Shown in pieces: positions 8,587-15,813 of a DNA stretch of 18,389 nt; within the stretch, counting starts at the first letter, position 1, and the number at the start of each line of letters is the position of its first letter. The notes under the pieces were generated by a model. That model was not told where the DNA came from. It saw only the letters and a list, made by a program, of their open reading frames with translations, and ran no database searches. This stretch comes from JBKEBQ01 sp047973225 (GTDB taxonomy: Bacteria > Bacillota_I > Bacilli_A > Erysipelotrichales > Erysipelotrichaceae), in contig JBKEBQ010000004.1 in the NCBI GenBank assembly GCA_047973225.1, positions 1 through 18,389 of the forward strand, in the 5' to 3' direction. A program made the translations under genes and the position numbers.

Positions 8587-8611
8587 ATTCGCTTTCGTTG
8601 TTTTTTTGTAG

Positions 8612-8640
8612 TTGCATTTTCCATATCTTTGCAGTATAAT
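8612..8640 (+). promoter_or_regulatory. Sigma-A type promoter of ABC transporter 2
   Basis: A -35 box TTGCAT (8612-8617), exactly 17 bases of spacer and a consensus -10 TATAAT (8635-8640). The start of transcription is expected near 8647, about 40 bases before the transporter ATG. One of the best promoters in the window. Confidence 0.8.
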
Positions 8641-8647
8641 TTCAATG

Positions 8648-8661
8648 ATGTATTAATACAT
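8648..8661. promoter_or_regulatory. 14-bp perfect palindrome at the ABC transporter 2 start site (candidate operator)
   Basis: ATGTATTAATACAT reads identically on both strands and sits immediately downstream of the -10 box, at the expected transcription start. A dimeric repressor of the MarR or TetR type bound here would block the promoter. No regulator gene is adjacent, and the same palindrome was not found ahead of ABC transporter 1. Confidence 0.45.
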
Positions 8662-8687
8662 TAACACGATAAAAAGGAGAAGACTCT

Positions 8688-11000
8688 ATGCTCAATTTAA
8701 AAAATATTAGAAAAAGCTATAAGACTGGTGATTTCGTACAACACGCTTTAAAAGGAATCCATTTGCATTTTCGAAAAAGTGAGTTTGTTGCTGTTTTAGG
8801 ACAAAGTGGAAGTGGGAAAACGACTCTATTAAATATTATTGGCGGTTTAGATCATTATGATGAGGGGGATCTTATCATCAATGAAAAGAGTACGAAAAAA
8901 TTCAAACAACGGAATTGGGATGCATACCGTAATAACTGTATCGGCTTTGTTTTTCAAAATTACAATTTAATTGGTCATATCGACATCCTTGCTAATGTTG
9001 AGATGGGTATGACTTTGAGTGGTGTATCGATGCTCAGGCGGCGTGATAAGGCATTAGAAGTTTTAGAGCGTGTTGGCTTAGAGGAACATGCTCATAAGAA
9101 ACCAAATCAATTGTCTGGTGGTCAAATGCAACGTGTCGCAATTGCTCGTGCACTTGCAAACGATCCCGATATTATCTTAGCCGATGAACCTACAGGTGCT
9201 CTTGATAGTGAAACAAGTGTTCAAATCATGGATTTAATTAAAGATATTGCCAAAGATAAACTCGTGATTATGGTTACACATAACCCTGATCTTGCTCATC
9301 AATATGCAAATCGTATCATTGAGTTAAAAGATGGTGAAGTTATTGCAGATACAAATCCTGTTAAGAAAAACGAAGAAAAAAATACACCTTTTCATATTGT
9401 AAAAACCGCAATGAGTTATGTTGCTGCTTTAAAACTTTCATTCAACAACATTCGCACCAAAAAAGGCCGCACCATTATAACTTCCTTCGCTTCTAGTATC
9501 GGAATCATTGGGATTGCACTCATTCTAGCACTATCCAATGGCTTTCAAAAAGAAATTGATACATTTGAAAGAGACTCTCTATCACAAATGCCCATTACTA
9601 TAGATTCTATTGCAATGCAAACAGACCCTAATGAAATGTTAAACACCGAACCCCCGGCATTAAAAAAATATAGTCAAGAAAAACTTGTAGCTGCACAAAA
9701 AGATGTGAATGAAGTCATGTACCATAAAAACAATATAACACAAGCTTATGTTGATTATTTGCACAACATTGACAAGAAATATATATCTGGTTTCACATAT
9801 ACACAAGGTATTTCTTTAAATGCTTTAATACAAAACAATACAGGAGAGTTGCAAAAGATTGATTTTACAAAACCAGAATATGCGTGGATGGCACTACCTA
9901 GTGCACCCGAAAAAAAGGTTAATTTAGACCCTATTGAAAATAACTATGATACTTTAGCAGGGGACATCGATTATAAAACCCCCGGTCTTGTATTATGTGT
10001 TGATTCTCATAATCAAGCTTCTAATACTACCCTTTCGCAACTGGGATTTAGTGATGATGAACGCGATACAATTGACTTTGACGACATTATGAACAAAGAG
10101 GTTAAAATCATCTTAAATGATACCTATTATACACAAGTAGCACAATATTTCGCTGCAAATCAAGATTTAGCTTCTATGTACAATAATGAAAACAACATCA
10201 GTTTAAAAGTACAAGCAATTGTGCGAATGAAAAAAGAAAAAGAAGCCATGGCTCATCAAACTGGACTTTTCTATACACCTGCACTTACGCAAGAAATTCT
10301 TAATAAAAATCAAGATTCCGTAATTGTCAAGACACAGAAAAATAGTGCATTTAATGTATTGACTGGTGCCGCTTTTGATGAAGCAAGTCAAAACAATACA
10401 AAAGACAATATGCTACGCTACCTTGGCGCACAGATGGTCCCTAGTTCCATTTCTATCTATCCCAATGATTTTGATGCAAAGGATAAGGTACTTGATCACT
10501 TAGATGCTTATAACGAAGGAAAAAGTGAAGAAGACGTCATTCGTTACACCGATATGGCACAACTCATTTCAGCTTTATCTGGAAATATTATGGCAGCCAT
10601 TACGTTAGTTTTAATTGCGTTCTCTGCGATTTCACTCATCGTATCTAGTATCATGATTGGTATCATTACGTATACTTCGGTACTAGAGCGAACAAAAGAA
10701 ATTGGTATCTTGCGCGCGTTGGGCGCTCGTAAAAAAGATATCACTCGCGTATTCAATGCGGAGACAATGATCATTGGAATTTGTTCAGGATTATTAGGGA
10801 TTGGGATTGCATCTGCTTTATGTTTTCCTATCAACCGTATTATCGAAGATATGTCTGGTCTAGCTAATGTCGCAAAACTTAACCCCATGCATGCCATCGT
10901 ACTGATTGTTGTAAGTATGTCACTTACTTTTATTGGTGGACTGCTACCAGCTAAAATAGCGGCAAAAAAAGATCCTGTAGAAGCACTACGAAGCGAATAA
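8688..11000 (+). CDS. MacB-like ABC transporter 2, fused ATPase and FtsX-type permease
   Basis: A 770-residue paralogue of the preceding gene with the same order of parts: ATPase with Walker A GQSGSGKT, signature LSGGQMQRV and Walker B IILADEPTGALD, one membrane helix at about 265-285, an extracellular domain of about 350 residues, and three C-terminal helices with TSVLERTKEIGILRALGARKKDITRVFN. The ATPase and C-terminal helices are very similar between the pair; the extracellular domain differs more, which suggests different or complementary ligands. The ATG at 8688 follows AAGGAGAAGACTCT. Expression is from its own promoter at 8612-8640, with the palindrome at 8648-8661 as probable operator. 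The two proteins could act as separate homodimers or as a heterodimer; the sequence cannot decide. Confidence 0.92.
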   Translation: MLNLKNIRKSYKTGDFVQHALKGIHLHFRKSEFVAVLGQSGSGKTTLLNIIGGLDHYDEGDLIINEKSTKKFKQRNWDAYRNNCIGFVFQNYNLIGHIDILANVEMGMTLSGVSMLRRRDKALEVLERVGLEEHAHKKPNQLSGGQMQRVAIARALANDPDIILADEPTGALDSETSVQIMDLIKDIAKDKLVIMVTHNPDLAHQYANRIIELKDGEVIADTNPVKKNEEKNTPFHIVKTAMSYVAALKLSFNNIRTKKGRTIITSFASSIGIIGIALILALSNGFQKEIDTFERDSLSQMPITIDSIAMQTDPNEMLNTEPPALKKYSQEKLVAAQKDVNEVMYHKNNITQAYVDYLHNIDKKYISGFTYTQGISLNALIQNNTGELQKIDFTKPEYAWMALPSAPEKKVNLDPIENNYDTLAGDIDYKTPGLVLCVDSHNQASNTTLSQLGFSDDERDTIDFDDIMNKEVKIILNDTYYTQVAQYFAANQDLASMYNNENNISLKVQAIVRMKKEKEAMAHQTGLFYTPALTQEILNKNQDSVIVKTQKNSAFNVLTGAAFDEASQNNTKDNMLRYLGAQMVPSSISIYPNDFDAKDKVLDHLDAYNEGKSEEDVIRYTDMAQLISALSGNIMAAITLVLIAFSAISLIVSSIMIGIITYTSVLERTKEIGILRALGARKKDITRVFNAETMIIGICSGLLGIGIASALCFPINRIIEDMSGLANVAKLNPMHAIVLIVVSMSLTFIGGLLPAKIAAKKDPVEALRSE

Positions 11001-11066
11001 TGTTCACACACATCTTACATACCAAATCAAAAGTGTATTTTCTTCGTTCCTGATCTTTACTCGGTG

Positions 11067-11528
11067 TTACTCACTTTTTAAAAAATCTAAAATATCTTGT
11101 GCATTCGTTTTGGGAGAAGCTTTCTCAAATACGGCAATGATCTTACCCGTTTCATCAATCACGAAGGTTGATCGCATAACTCCCATATAGGTCTTCCCGT
11201 ACAACTTCTTTTCTTGCCAAACATCAAAGGCTTTTATTGCTTCTAAGTTGGGGTCTGACAACAATAAAAAATCTAATTGATGTTTGCGAATAAAATTTTG
11301 ATGAGCTTTTTGTGAATCCTTGCTTATTCCAATCACTTCGACTCCAAGGGCATCAAATTTTGTTTTCGCATTTGAAAATGTACAAGCTTGTATTGTACAA
11401 CCAGGGGTATTATCTTTTGGATAAAAATATACCACTACTTTTTTTCCTATATAGTCATGTAAACTATGCATATTTCCTTCTTTATCTGGCAATATAAAAT
11501 TTGGTGCTTGTGTTTGTACTTTTAGCAT
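11067..11528 (-). CDS. bcp: Thioredoxin-dependent thiol peroxidase, Bcp/PrxQ type
   Basis: A 153-residue cytoplasmic peroxiredoxin that reduces hydrogen peroxide and organic peroxides. The thioredoxin-like fold starts with APNFILPDKEG. The peroxidatic Cys44 lies in TPGCTIQAC, with Cys49 as the resolving residue five positions later, the classic PrxQ spacing. MRSTFVIDETGKI follows near residue 120. An in-frame extension of 65 codons exists upstream but is unlike any peroxiredoxin. The chosen ATG at 11528 has AAGGGAG seven bases upstream and gives the family's normal length. It diverges from the membrane protein at 11742 and converges on ABC transporter 2 with 66 bases between stops. No PerR-like site was recognised. 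Confidence 0.94.
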   Translation of the reverse strand: MLKVQTQAPNFILPDKEGNMHSLHDYIGKKVVVYFYPKDNTPGCTIQACTFSNAKTKFDALGVEVIGISKDSQKAHQNFIRKHQLDFLLLSDPNLEAIKAFDVWQEKKLYGKTYMGVMRSTFVIDETGKIIAVFEKASPKTNAQDILDFLKSE

Positions 11529-11673
11529 ATAAACGCTCCCTTCTTTACGACACTTTGGATGGATATATCTGCTTTCTCCATATGTTATCGTCTTGTATTT
11601 TCTAATACCATCATAATCAAAGGAGCGTATATATGCAATTATGATACTCATTACTAATAAATGTTTTTGCATG

Positions 11674-11703
11674 TTGTGTATAGCTTGTAGTACAATGTAT
11701 ACT
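11674..11703 (+). promoter_or_regulatory. Probable promoter of the flippase-domain membrane protein gene
   Basis: TTGTGT (11674-11679), an 18-base spacer and TATACT (11698-11703). Transcription would start about 30 bases before the ATG at 11742, close to its AGGTGA ribosome site. Confidence 0.5.
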
Positions 11704-11741
11704 ATAAATGGTATATGAAACAAATAATAAATAGGTGATAT

Positions 11742-12764
11742 ATGATCAAAAAAAATATTCGCAATTTCTTTCTTCTTGTTGGCTTAATCGCATTTGCGAT
11801 ATGGTTTGCCTTGCATAAAAATTATCAGGAAGTAATTCATAATCTAAAAGAAATTCCTTTCTATACAATTGTCTTTGTTTGCCTTTTGGGAATTCTTTAC
11901 TATTGTATTCAGGGATACTTATTAACCTGCTTTGCAAGAAAATATAAAAAAGATACACGTTTACTTGACGGTATCGAAAATGCTTATATTGCTGCTTTTT
12001 TTAATGGTGTCACGCCCCTTGGTGGTGGACAAATTGCACAAAGTTATGCATTTCGTAAAATTGGTATTTCGCTTAGCAATATTGCCAGTATTTTATGGGT
12101 TGATTTCTTTATGTATCAACTTGCAGCTATATCGCTTGCTGTTTTTTTGGTTCTTAGTAATCTTAATTTTGCATTGGGAATTTTAGGCGGAAGCTTCGTT
12201 TTACTTTTAGTTGGAATCGGAATCAATAGTTTTGTCATTATCGCATTATGGATGATGTCAAGATTTCCAAAGTTATTTATTTCAATAACACACTTTGCAA
12301 TTAATGTTTTATTTAAAATTAAAATTATCAAAAACAAAGAAGAAACTTTAGAAAACTGGACAGAAAATTTAAACTATTTTTCAAAAGAAGTATCTACTTT
12401 ACGAAATAATCTTGCGTTCATTATCAGCGGTGTTGGTTTAAATATTGTTCGTTTGCTTATTTTTTATATAATTCCTTATTTTATTGCGTTATCACTAAAA
12501 ATTGAGTTTACACTTGTTGAAGTCATTCATGTCATTGCTGTGTCTTCCTTTATCCACATGTTAAATGCATTAACACCACTGCCTGGTGATACAGGATTTA
12601 CCGAGACCGTATTTATTATGATTTTTGCAAATCTATTCGGAAATGCCCATGCCGCTGCCATAATGATTATATGGCGTAGTGCTACCTACTATATCAACAT
12701 TCTCATCGGCGGTGTTTTCTTCCTTATTTTTAAAATGAAAAAGAATAAAATTCAAGAAAACTAA
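11742..12764 (+). CDS. Integral membrane protein, YbhN / MprF flippase-domain family
   Basis: A 340-residue polytopic membrane protein with about eight hydrophobic helices and no soluble catalytic domain. The segment AAFFNGVTPLGGGQIAQSYAFRKIGIS (residues about 85-112) and the later LTPLPGDTGFTETVF (about 274-288) are the two conserved loops of the family that includes the N-terminal flippase half of MprF and the stand-alone YbhN/AglD2-type proteins. It probably moves or handles a charged or glycosylated lipid across the membrane, but the synthase domain of MprF is missing. The start has AGGTGA closely upstream. It converges with the Crp/Fnr gene: only 16 bases separate the two stops, and its probable terminator lies inside that neighbour. 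Confidence 0.85.
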   Translation: MIKKNIRNFFLLVGLIAFAIWFALHKNYQEVIHNLKEIPFYTIVFVCLLGILYYCIQGYLLTCFARKYKKDTRLLDGIENAYIAAFFNGVTPLGGGQIAQSYAFRKIGISLSNIASILWVDFFMYQLAAISLAVFLVLSNLNFALGILGGSFVLLLVGIGINSFVIIALWMMSRFPKLFISITHFAINVLFKIKIIKNKEETLENWTENLNYFSKEVSTLRNNLAFIISGVGLNIVRLLIFYIIPYFIALSLKIEFTLVEVIHVIAVSSFIHMLNALTPLPGDTGFTETVFIMIFANLFGNAHAAAIMIIWRSATYYINILIGGVFFLIFKMKKNKIQEN

Positions 12765-12780
12765 GCGTTTTCCTTTCATA

Positions 12781-13443
12781 TTAAAATTTGTCATTTAATG
12801 TAAAATGACTTTTTTTATACTTTAAAATCCCTGCTTTTTTTAATTTCGATAAACAGGTAGATAATGCACTTCTATCCACACCCAAGTAATCTGCTAACTC
12901 ATTTCGATTATACGGAATTTCAAAACGATTGCTATGATTTCGTTTTGATTCATAAGACAAATAGCGAATCACCTTTTCACTGGTTTTTTGTTTTGAAATA
13001 ATATCAACACTCTGTTGCAGATAAACATTTTTTGTTGCTAAAATATACATCATATTTTTCAAAAACTTGTGTGTTAATTCTTTGGGAAATACCGCTTCAT
13101 CAAATAAAAGTGAAAATGGTAATAAAGCAATTTCACTATCCTCGCTGGCCATCACACTGAGGGGAATGAAAGATACATTCGCAGCGCAAAATGCTTCTGC
13201 AAATAATTGTGATGAGGACAATTTACCGATGATGTTGGTATTCCCCCAAAAATCATAATTCAAAATACTTACATGTCCACTTATCACAATTCCAAATGCC
13301 GATAATATATCCCCTTCTCTATAAATATAGCTTCCTTTTTTAAAGATTTTTATATAATTCTGAATCTGGTTTTGAAACATCTTTTTTTCATTTTGGGTAA
13401 GACTATTAAAAAGCTTACTTTCCCATATTGTAGAAAATTCCAT
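12781..13443 (-). CDS. Crp/Fnr-family transcriptional regulator
   Basis: A 220-residue regulator. Residues about 25-115 form the cyclic-nucleotide-type beta-barrel (KKGSYIYREGD, then DFWGNTNIIGKL and LFAEAFCA), followed by a long dimerisation helix and a winged helix-turn-helix with ELADYLGVDRSALSTCLSKLKKAGIL (about 180-205). The N-terminus lacks the cysteine cluster of true Fnr, and the barrel lacks an obvious cAMP arginine, so the effector is unknown. This subtype is often found beside ferredoxin and hybrid-cluster protein genes in anaerobes (HcpR-like, nitrosative or redox stress); that role is inference from context. The ATG at 13443 follows GGAGG by only three bases. The gene diverges from the ferredoxin across the three-half-site operator, where its own promoter start is overlapped, implying autorepression. 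Confidence 0.88.
   Translation of the reverse strand: MEFSTIWESKLFNSLTQNEKKMFQNQIQNYIKIFKKGSYIYREGDILSAFGIVISGHVSILNYDFWGNTNIIGKLSSSQLFAEAFCAANVSFIPLSVMASEDSEIALLPFSLLFDEAVFPKELTHKFLKNMMYILATKNVYLQQSVDIISKQKTSEKVIRYLSYESKRNHSNRFEIPYNRNELADYLGVDRSALSTCLSKLKKAGILKYKKSHFTLNDKF
12790..12816 (+). terminator. Intrinsic terminator for the membrane protein gene, inside the 3' end of the Crp/Fnr CDS
   Basis: GTCATTT (12790-12796) pairs perfectly with AAATGAC (12803-12809) around a 6-base loop, and seven T follow (12810-12816). It lies 26 bases past the stop of the plus-strand gene but encodes the last codons (LNDKF region and before) of the converging regulator. Confidence 0.7.
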
Positions 13444-13454
13444 ATTCCTCCTTT

Positions 13455-13480
13455 TGTTGTAAAAACAACATACTTGTTGT
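13455..13480. promoter_or_regulatory. Three-half-site operator between the Crp/Fnr regulator and ferredoxin
   Basis: TGTTGT (13455-13460), ACAACA (13465-13470) and TGTTGT (13475-13480) are separated by four bases each, so the middle half-site can pair with either neighbour to make a 16-bp perfect palindrome. The first palindrome has an AAAA centre. The layout (6-bp arms, 4-bp centre) resembles Crp/Fnr-type sites. It overlaps the expected start of the regulator transcript (near 13478). Confidence 0.7.
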
Positions 13481-13484
13481 ACAT

Positions 13485-13513
13485 ACTATAGTAAGATACG
13501 TTTATAAAGTCAA
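13485..13513 (-). promoter_or_regulatory. Promoter of the Crp/Fnr regulator gene
   Basis: On the minus strand TTGACT (13513-13508), a 17-base spacer and TATAGT (13490-13485). The transcript should start near 13478, inside the rightmost half-site of the operator. A divergent plus-strand -10 (TTATAA, 13502-13507) lies under the same spacer, so the two promoters are interleaved. Confidence 0.75.
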
Positions 13514-13536
13514 ATATGACGAAAGGAAATTATGAT

Positions 13537-14241
13537 ATGAAACATACAAGACAAATTATCCAAATTGATCAAGATAAATGTGATGGATGTGGTATTTGCA
13601 TTAGCGCCTGCCATGAAGGAGCGATTGGACTCATCGATGGAAAGGCACAATTGTTAAGAGAAGACTATTGCGATGGTCTGGGAGATTGTTTACCACATTG
13701 TCCACAAGAAGCTATAAGCTTCGTTGAAAAAGAAGCAAAGGCCTATGATGAAGACGCTGTTAAAGCGCATATGGCTTCTATGCATAAAGAACACACGGGA
13801 TGTCCTTCACTTAAATTTAATGAACCAATTGCCCGTACTGAGCCTTCTACAGCACATGCGACCATACAAACATCAACAAGCCAATTGCAACAATGGCCGA
13901 TCCAAATACAACTAGTTCCTGTGCAGGCTCCCTATTATGAAAATGCGAATTTATTAATTGCTGCTGACTGTTGTGCTTATGCATATGCTAACTTTCATAG
14001 TGAATATATACGCAATCACATTACCATTATTGGATGTCCAAAATTAGATGATGTTTATTATGCTGAAAAATTAACACAAATTATTGCCAACAACAATATT
14101 CGTAGTGTGAAGATTTTAAGAATGGAAGTCCCTTGTTGTGGAGGTATTGAGCAAGCCGCTAAACAAGCCCTACAAGACAGTGGAAAATTTATTCCTTGGT
14201 CGGTCGAAACAATTACGACGCATGGAGAAATCTTAGATTGA
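13537..14241 (+). CDS. Two-cluster 4Fe-4S ferredoxin-domain protein of anaerobes
   Basis: A 234-residue iron-sulfur protein. Cluster 1 is complete: CDGCGICISAC (Cys15, 18, 21, 25). Cluster 2 reads CDGLGDCLPHC, so a Leu (48) stands where the second cysteine of a standard ferredoxin would be; I recall this replacement as common in the family. A C-terminal domain follows, with GCPSLKF (about 92), AADCCAYA (about 145), GCPKLDD and VPCCGGIEQA (about 205), which may ligate another metal or cluster. These proteins probably carry electrons; partner unknown, with hybrid cluster protein a candidate by family context. The ATG at 13537 with AAAGGA nine bases upstream is preferred to the ATG seven codons earlier. 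It ends in a shared terminator with flavodoxin, and is probably controlled by the divergent regulator. Confidence 0.85.
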   Translation: MKHTRQIIQIDQDKCDGCGICISACHEGAIGLIDGKAQLLREDYCDGLGDCLPHCPQEAISFVEKEAKAYDEDAVKAHMASMHKEHTGCPSLKFNEPIARTEPSTAHATIQTSTSQLQQWPIQIQLVPVQAPYYENANLLIAADCCAYAYANFHSEYIRNHITIIGCPKLDDVYYAEKLTQIIANNNIRSVKILRMEVPCCGGIEQAAKQALQDSGKFIPWSVETITTHGEILD

Positions 14242-14242
14242 T

Positions 14243-14271
14243 AAAAAAAGCACCCAATTGGTGCTTTTTTT
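14243..14271. terminator. Bidirectional intrinsic terminator between ferredoxin protein and flavodoxin genes
   Basis: Seven A, GCACC (14250-14254), a 5-base loop, GGTGC (14260-14264), seven T. The A and T runs make it work in both directions, fitting the convergent genes that stop at 14241 and 14290. Confidence 0.92.
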
Positions 14272-14289
14272 ACGTTAGTATTTCTTCTA

Positions 14290-14709
14290 TTAAAATTGCG
14301 CAAACCTTTTAGCAAAATTTCTGCATGTTTCAAGACCTGCTTCATCGGGAACAAGATTAATTTTCAAACCTTCTTCAAAGAGTTGTGCACCTGCTGCTAA
14401 AACGCGATCTTGCCAATCACGCATCCACGTGCCATCTCCCCAATCATAAGATCCAAAAAGTGCTACTTTTTTACCACTTAAATATTTTTCAATATCTGAA
14501 AAATAGGGATCAAACTCACTATCATCTAATACTTCTGCACCTGCTGCTGCACATCCGAACATAATTTTATCATATCCTTCAATGGGGGGCTTGTCACCAA
14601 CTTTTACACTTGTCACATCTGCACTACCATTAAGACCTTCCTTAATTGCATTAGCCATCATTTCTGTATTTCCTGTCATACTATAGTAGACCACTAATAT
14701 TTTTTCCAT
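14290..14709 (-). CDS. Flavodoxin (short chain)
   Basis: A 139-residue FMN-binding electron carrier that can replace ferredoxin. The phosphate-binding loop is YYSMTGNTEMMA (about 8-19). The isoalloxazine loops are GCAAAGAEVLDDSEFDP (about 52-68) and GSYDWGDGTWMRDWQDRV (about 86-103). Length fits the short-chain class, lacking the 20-residue insert. ATG at 14709 with AGGAGG four bases upstream. It is transcribed alone from a promoter at 14749-14777 and ends in the shared terminator. Opposite a ferredoxin-type gene, it may serve as its low-iron alternative, but no Fur site was seen. Confidence 0.93.
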   Translation of the reverse strand: MEKILVVYYSMTGNTEMMANAIKEGLNGSADVTSVKVGDKPPIEGYDKIMFGCAAAGAEVLDDSEFDPYFSDIEKYLSGKKVALFGSYDWGDGTWMRDWQDRVLAAGAQLFEEGLKINLVPDEAGLETCRNFAKRFAQF

Positions 14710-14748
14710 ACGTCCTCCTTTTTTTGTTAGCTATGGATAACTGTTCAT

Positions 14749-14777
14749 ATAGTATCTAATTTCTTTCAACTTTTCAA
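14749..14777 (-). promoter_or_regulatory. Flavodoxin promoter
   Basis: On the minus strand TTGAAA (14777-14772), exactly 17 bases, TACTAT (14754-14749); about 40 bases before the flavodoxin ATG. Confidence 0.6.
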
Positions 14778-14804
14778 TTTATATGCTTCCCTATAGTATT
14801 ATAT

Positions 14805-14832
14805 TTGCACAATTACAAAAGAAGTGTACAAT
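14805..14832 (+). promoter_or_regulatory. gpmA promoter
   Basis: TTGCAC (14805-14810), a 16-base spacer and TACAAT (14827-14832), about 46 bases before the gpmA ATG. It is back-to-back with the flavodoxin promoter, the -35 boxes being 27 bases apart. Confidence 0.55.
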
Positions 14833-14877
14833 GGAAGTATGATATAGTTAGGTGTAGTTAACTTTTAGGAGGTATTT

Positions 14878-15624
14878 ATGAAACTTGTATTATTGAGACA
14901 TGGAGAAAGTATTTGGAACAAAGAAAATTTATTCACAGGTTGGAGTGATGTGGACTTGTCAGACACAGGAATAGAAGAAGCAAAACAAGCTGGTCTATTA
15001 TTAAGAAACGACAATTTTGATTTTGATGTATGCTACACATCCTATTTAAAGCGTGCCATCCATACCCTTAATTACACTTTACAAGTACTTGATCGTGAGT
15101 GGTTATCTGTCGTTAAATCGTGGAAATTAAACGAACGTCATTATGGTGCTTTACAAGGGTTGAATAAAGTAGAAACCGCAAAGACATATGGTGATGAACA
15201 GGTTAAAATTTGGCGTAGAAGTTTTGATGTGCAACCTCCTGCTTTAGAAAAAAGAGATAAACGTAACCCACTAAACTTTTCTCCGTATCGCAATGAAAAT
15301 AAACAAGATTTACCACTGGCAGAAAGTTTGAAAGATACCATTGCAAGAGTTATTCCCTATTATGAAACAACGATAAAAAAAGACATCGAAAATGGAAAAC
15401 GAGTACTCATTGTAGCACATGGTAATTCTTTACGTGCACTTATAAAATATCTTGATAATTTAAGCAATGACGAAATTATGGAGGTGAATATTCCTACTGG
15501 CGTTCCGCTCGTTTATGAATTTGACAAAGACTTATGTGTTCTCAAAAAATATTATTTGGGCGATATACATAGTCTACAGAAAAAAATGAAAGCAGTCGCA
15601 GACCAAGGAAAGAAACTGCAATAG
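14878..15624 (+). CDS. gpmA: 2,3-bisphosphoglycerate-dependent phosphoglycerate mutase
   Basis: A 248-residue cytoplasmic glycolytic enzyme interconverting 3- and 2-phosphoglycerate through a phosphohistidine. LRHGESIWNKENLFTGWSD at the N-terminus carries the catalytic His8. NERHYGALQGLNK (about 83-95) supplies the catalytic Glu and substrate contacts, and VAHGNSLRALIKYL (about 179-192) the second His. Full family length, so the C-terminal flexible tail is complete. The ATG at 14878 follows TAGGAGG. It is transcribed alone; downstream the chromosome turns into insertion-sequence debris. Only a short, weak hairpin (CCTAATTTTAGG, 15684-15695) could serve as its terminator. Confidence 0.97.
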   Translation: MKLVLLRHGESIWNKENLFTGWSDVDLSDTGIEEAKQAGLLLRNDNFDFDVCYTSYLKRAIHTLNYTLQVLDREWLSVVKSWKLNERHYGALQGLNKVETAKTYGDEQVKIWRRSFDVQPPALEKRDKRNPLNFSPYRNENKQDLPLAESLKDTIARVIPYYETTIKKDIENGKRVLIVAHGNSLRALIKYLDNLSNDEIMEVNIPTGVPLVYEFDKDLCVLKKYYLGDIHSLQKKMKAVADQGKKLQ

Positions 15625-15698
15625 TTTAGTTTACACGTAGTTAAGTTCCACATAAACTCCCCCCGTATTTTGAAGGAACCGTGCCTAATTTTAGGTGG

Positions 15699-15808
15699 TG
15701 TCAAGAAAAATAGTAAGTAATTAATCCGCATTGATGCACGGATTCTCTCTTTTTTTAATTTGAGCTGACGAAAAGTTGATTCGTAATAATGACAAATCTC
15801 TGATGTGC
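15699..15808 (-). mobile_element. IS256-family 3' end, degenerate copy A
   Basis: TGTCAAGAAAA at 15699 begins a stretch that aligns with copy B, starting at 15814, along about 110 bases, including AAGTAATTAAT, GCATTGATG and CTGATGTGC. Copy A has accumulated differences: translated leftwards, only fragments such as TNQL remain of the transposase C-terminus, with stops in the frame. TGTCAAG is probably the terminal inverted repeat of the element. Confidence 0.6.
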
Positions 15809-15813
15809 GGGTT

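Noticed and set aside
11529..11723. 65-codon N-terminal extension of the peroxiredoxin frame
   Set aside because: It resembles no peroxiredoxin sequence, lacks a ribosome site, and the internal ATG at 11528 has a strong one and gives normal length.
15684..15695. CCTAATTTTAGG as gpmA terminator
   Set aside because: Only a 5-bp stem with a 2-base loop and no T run; too weak to call as a terminator.
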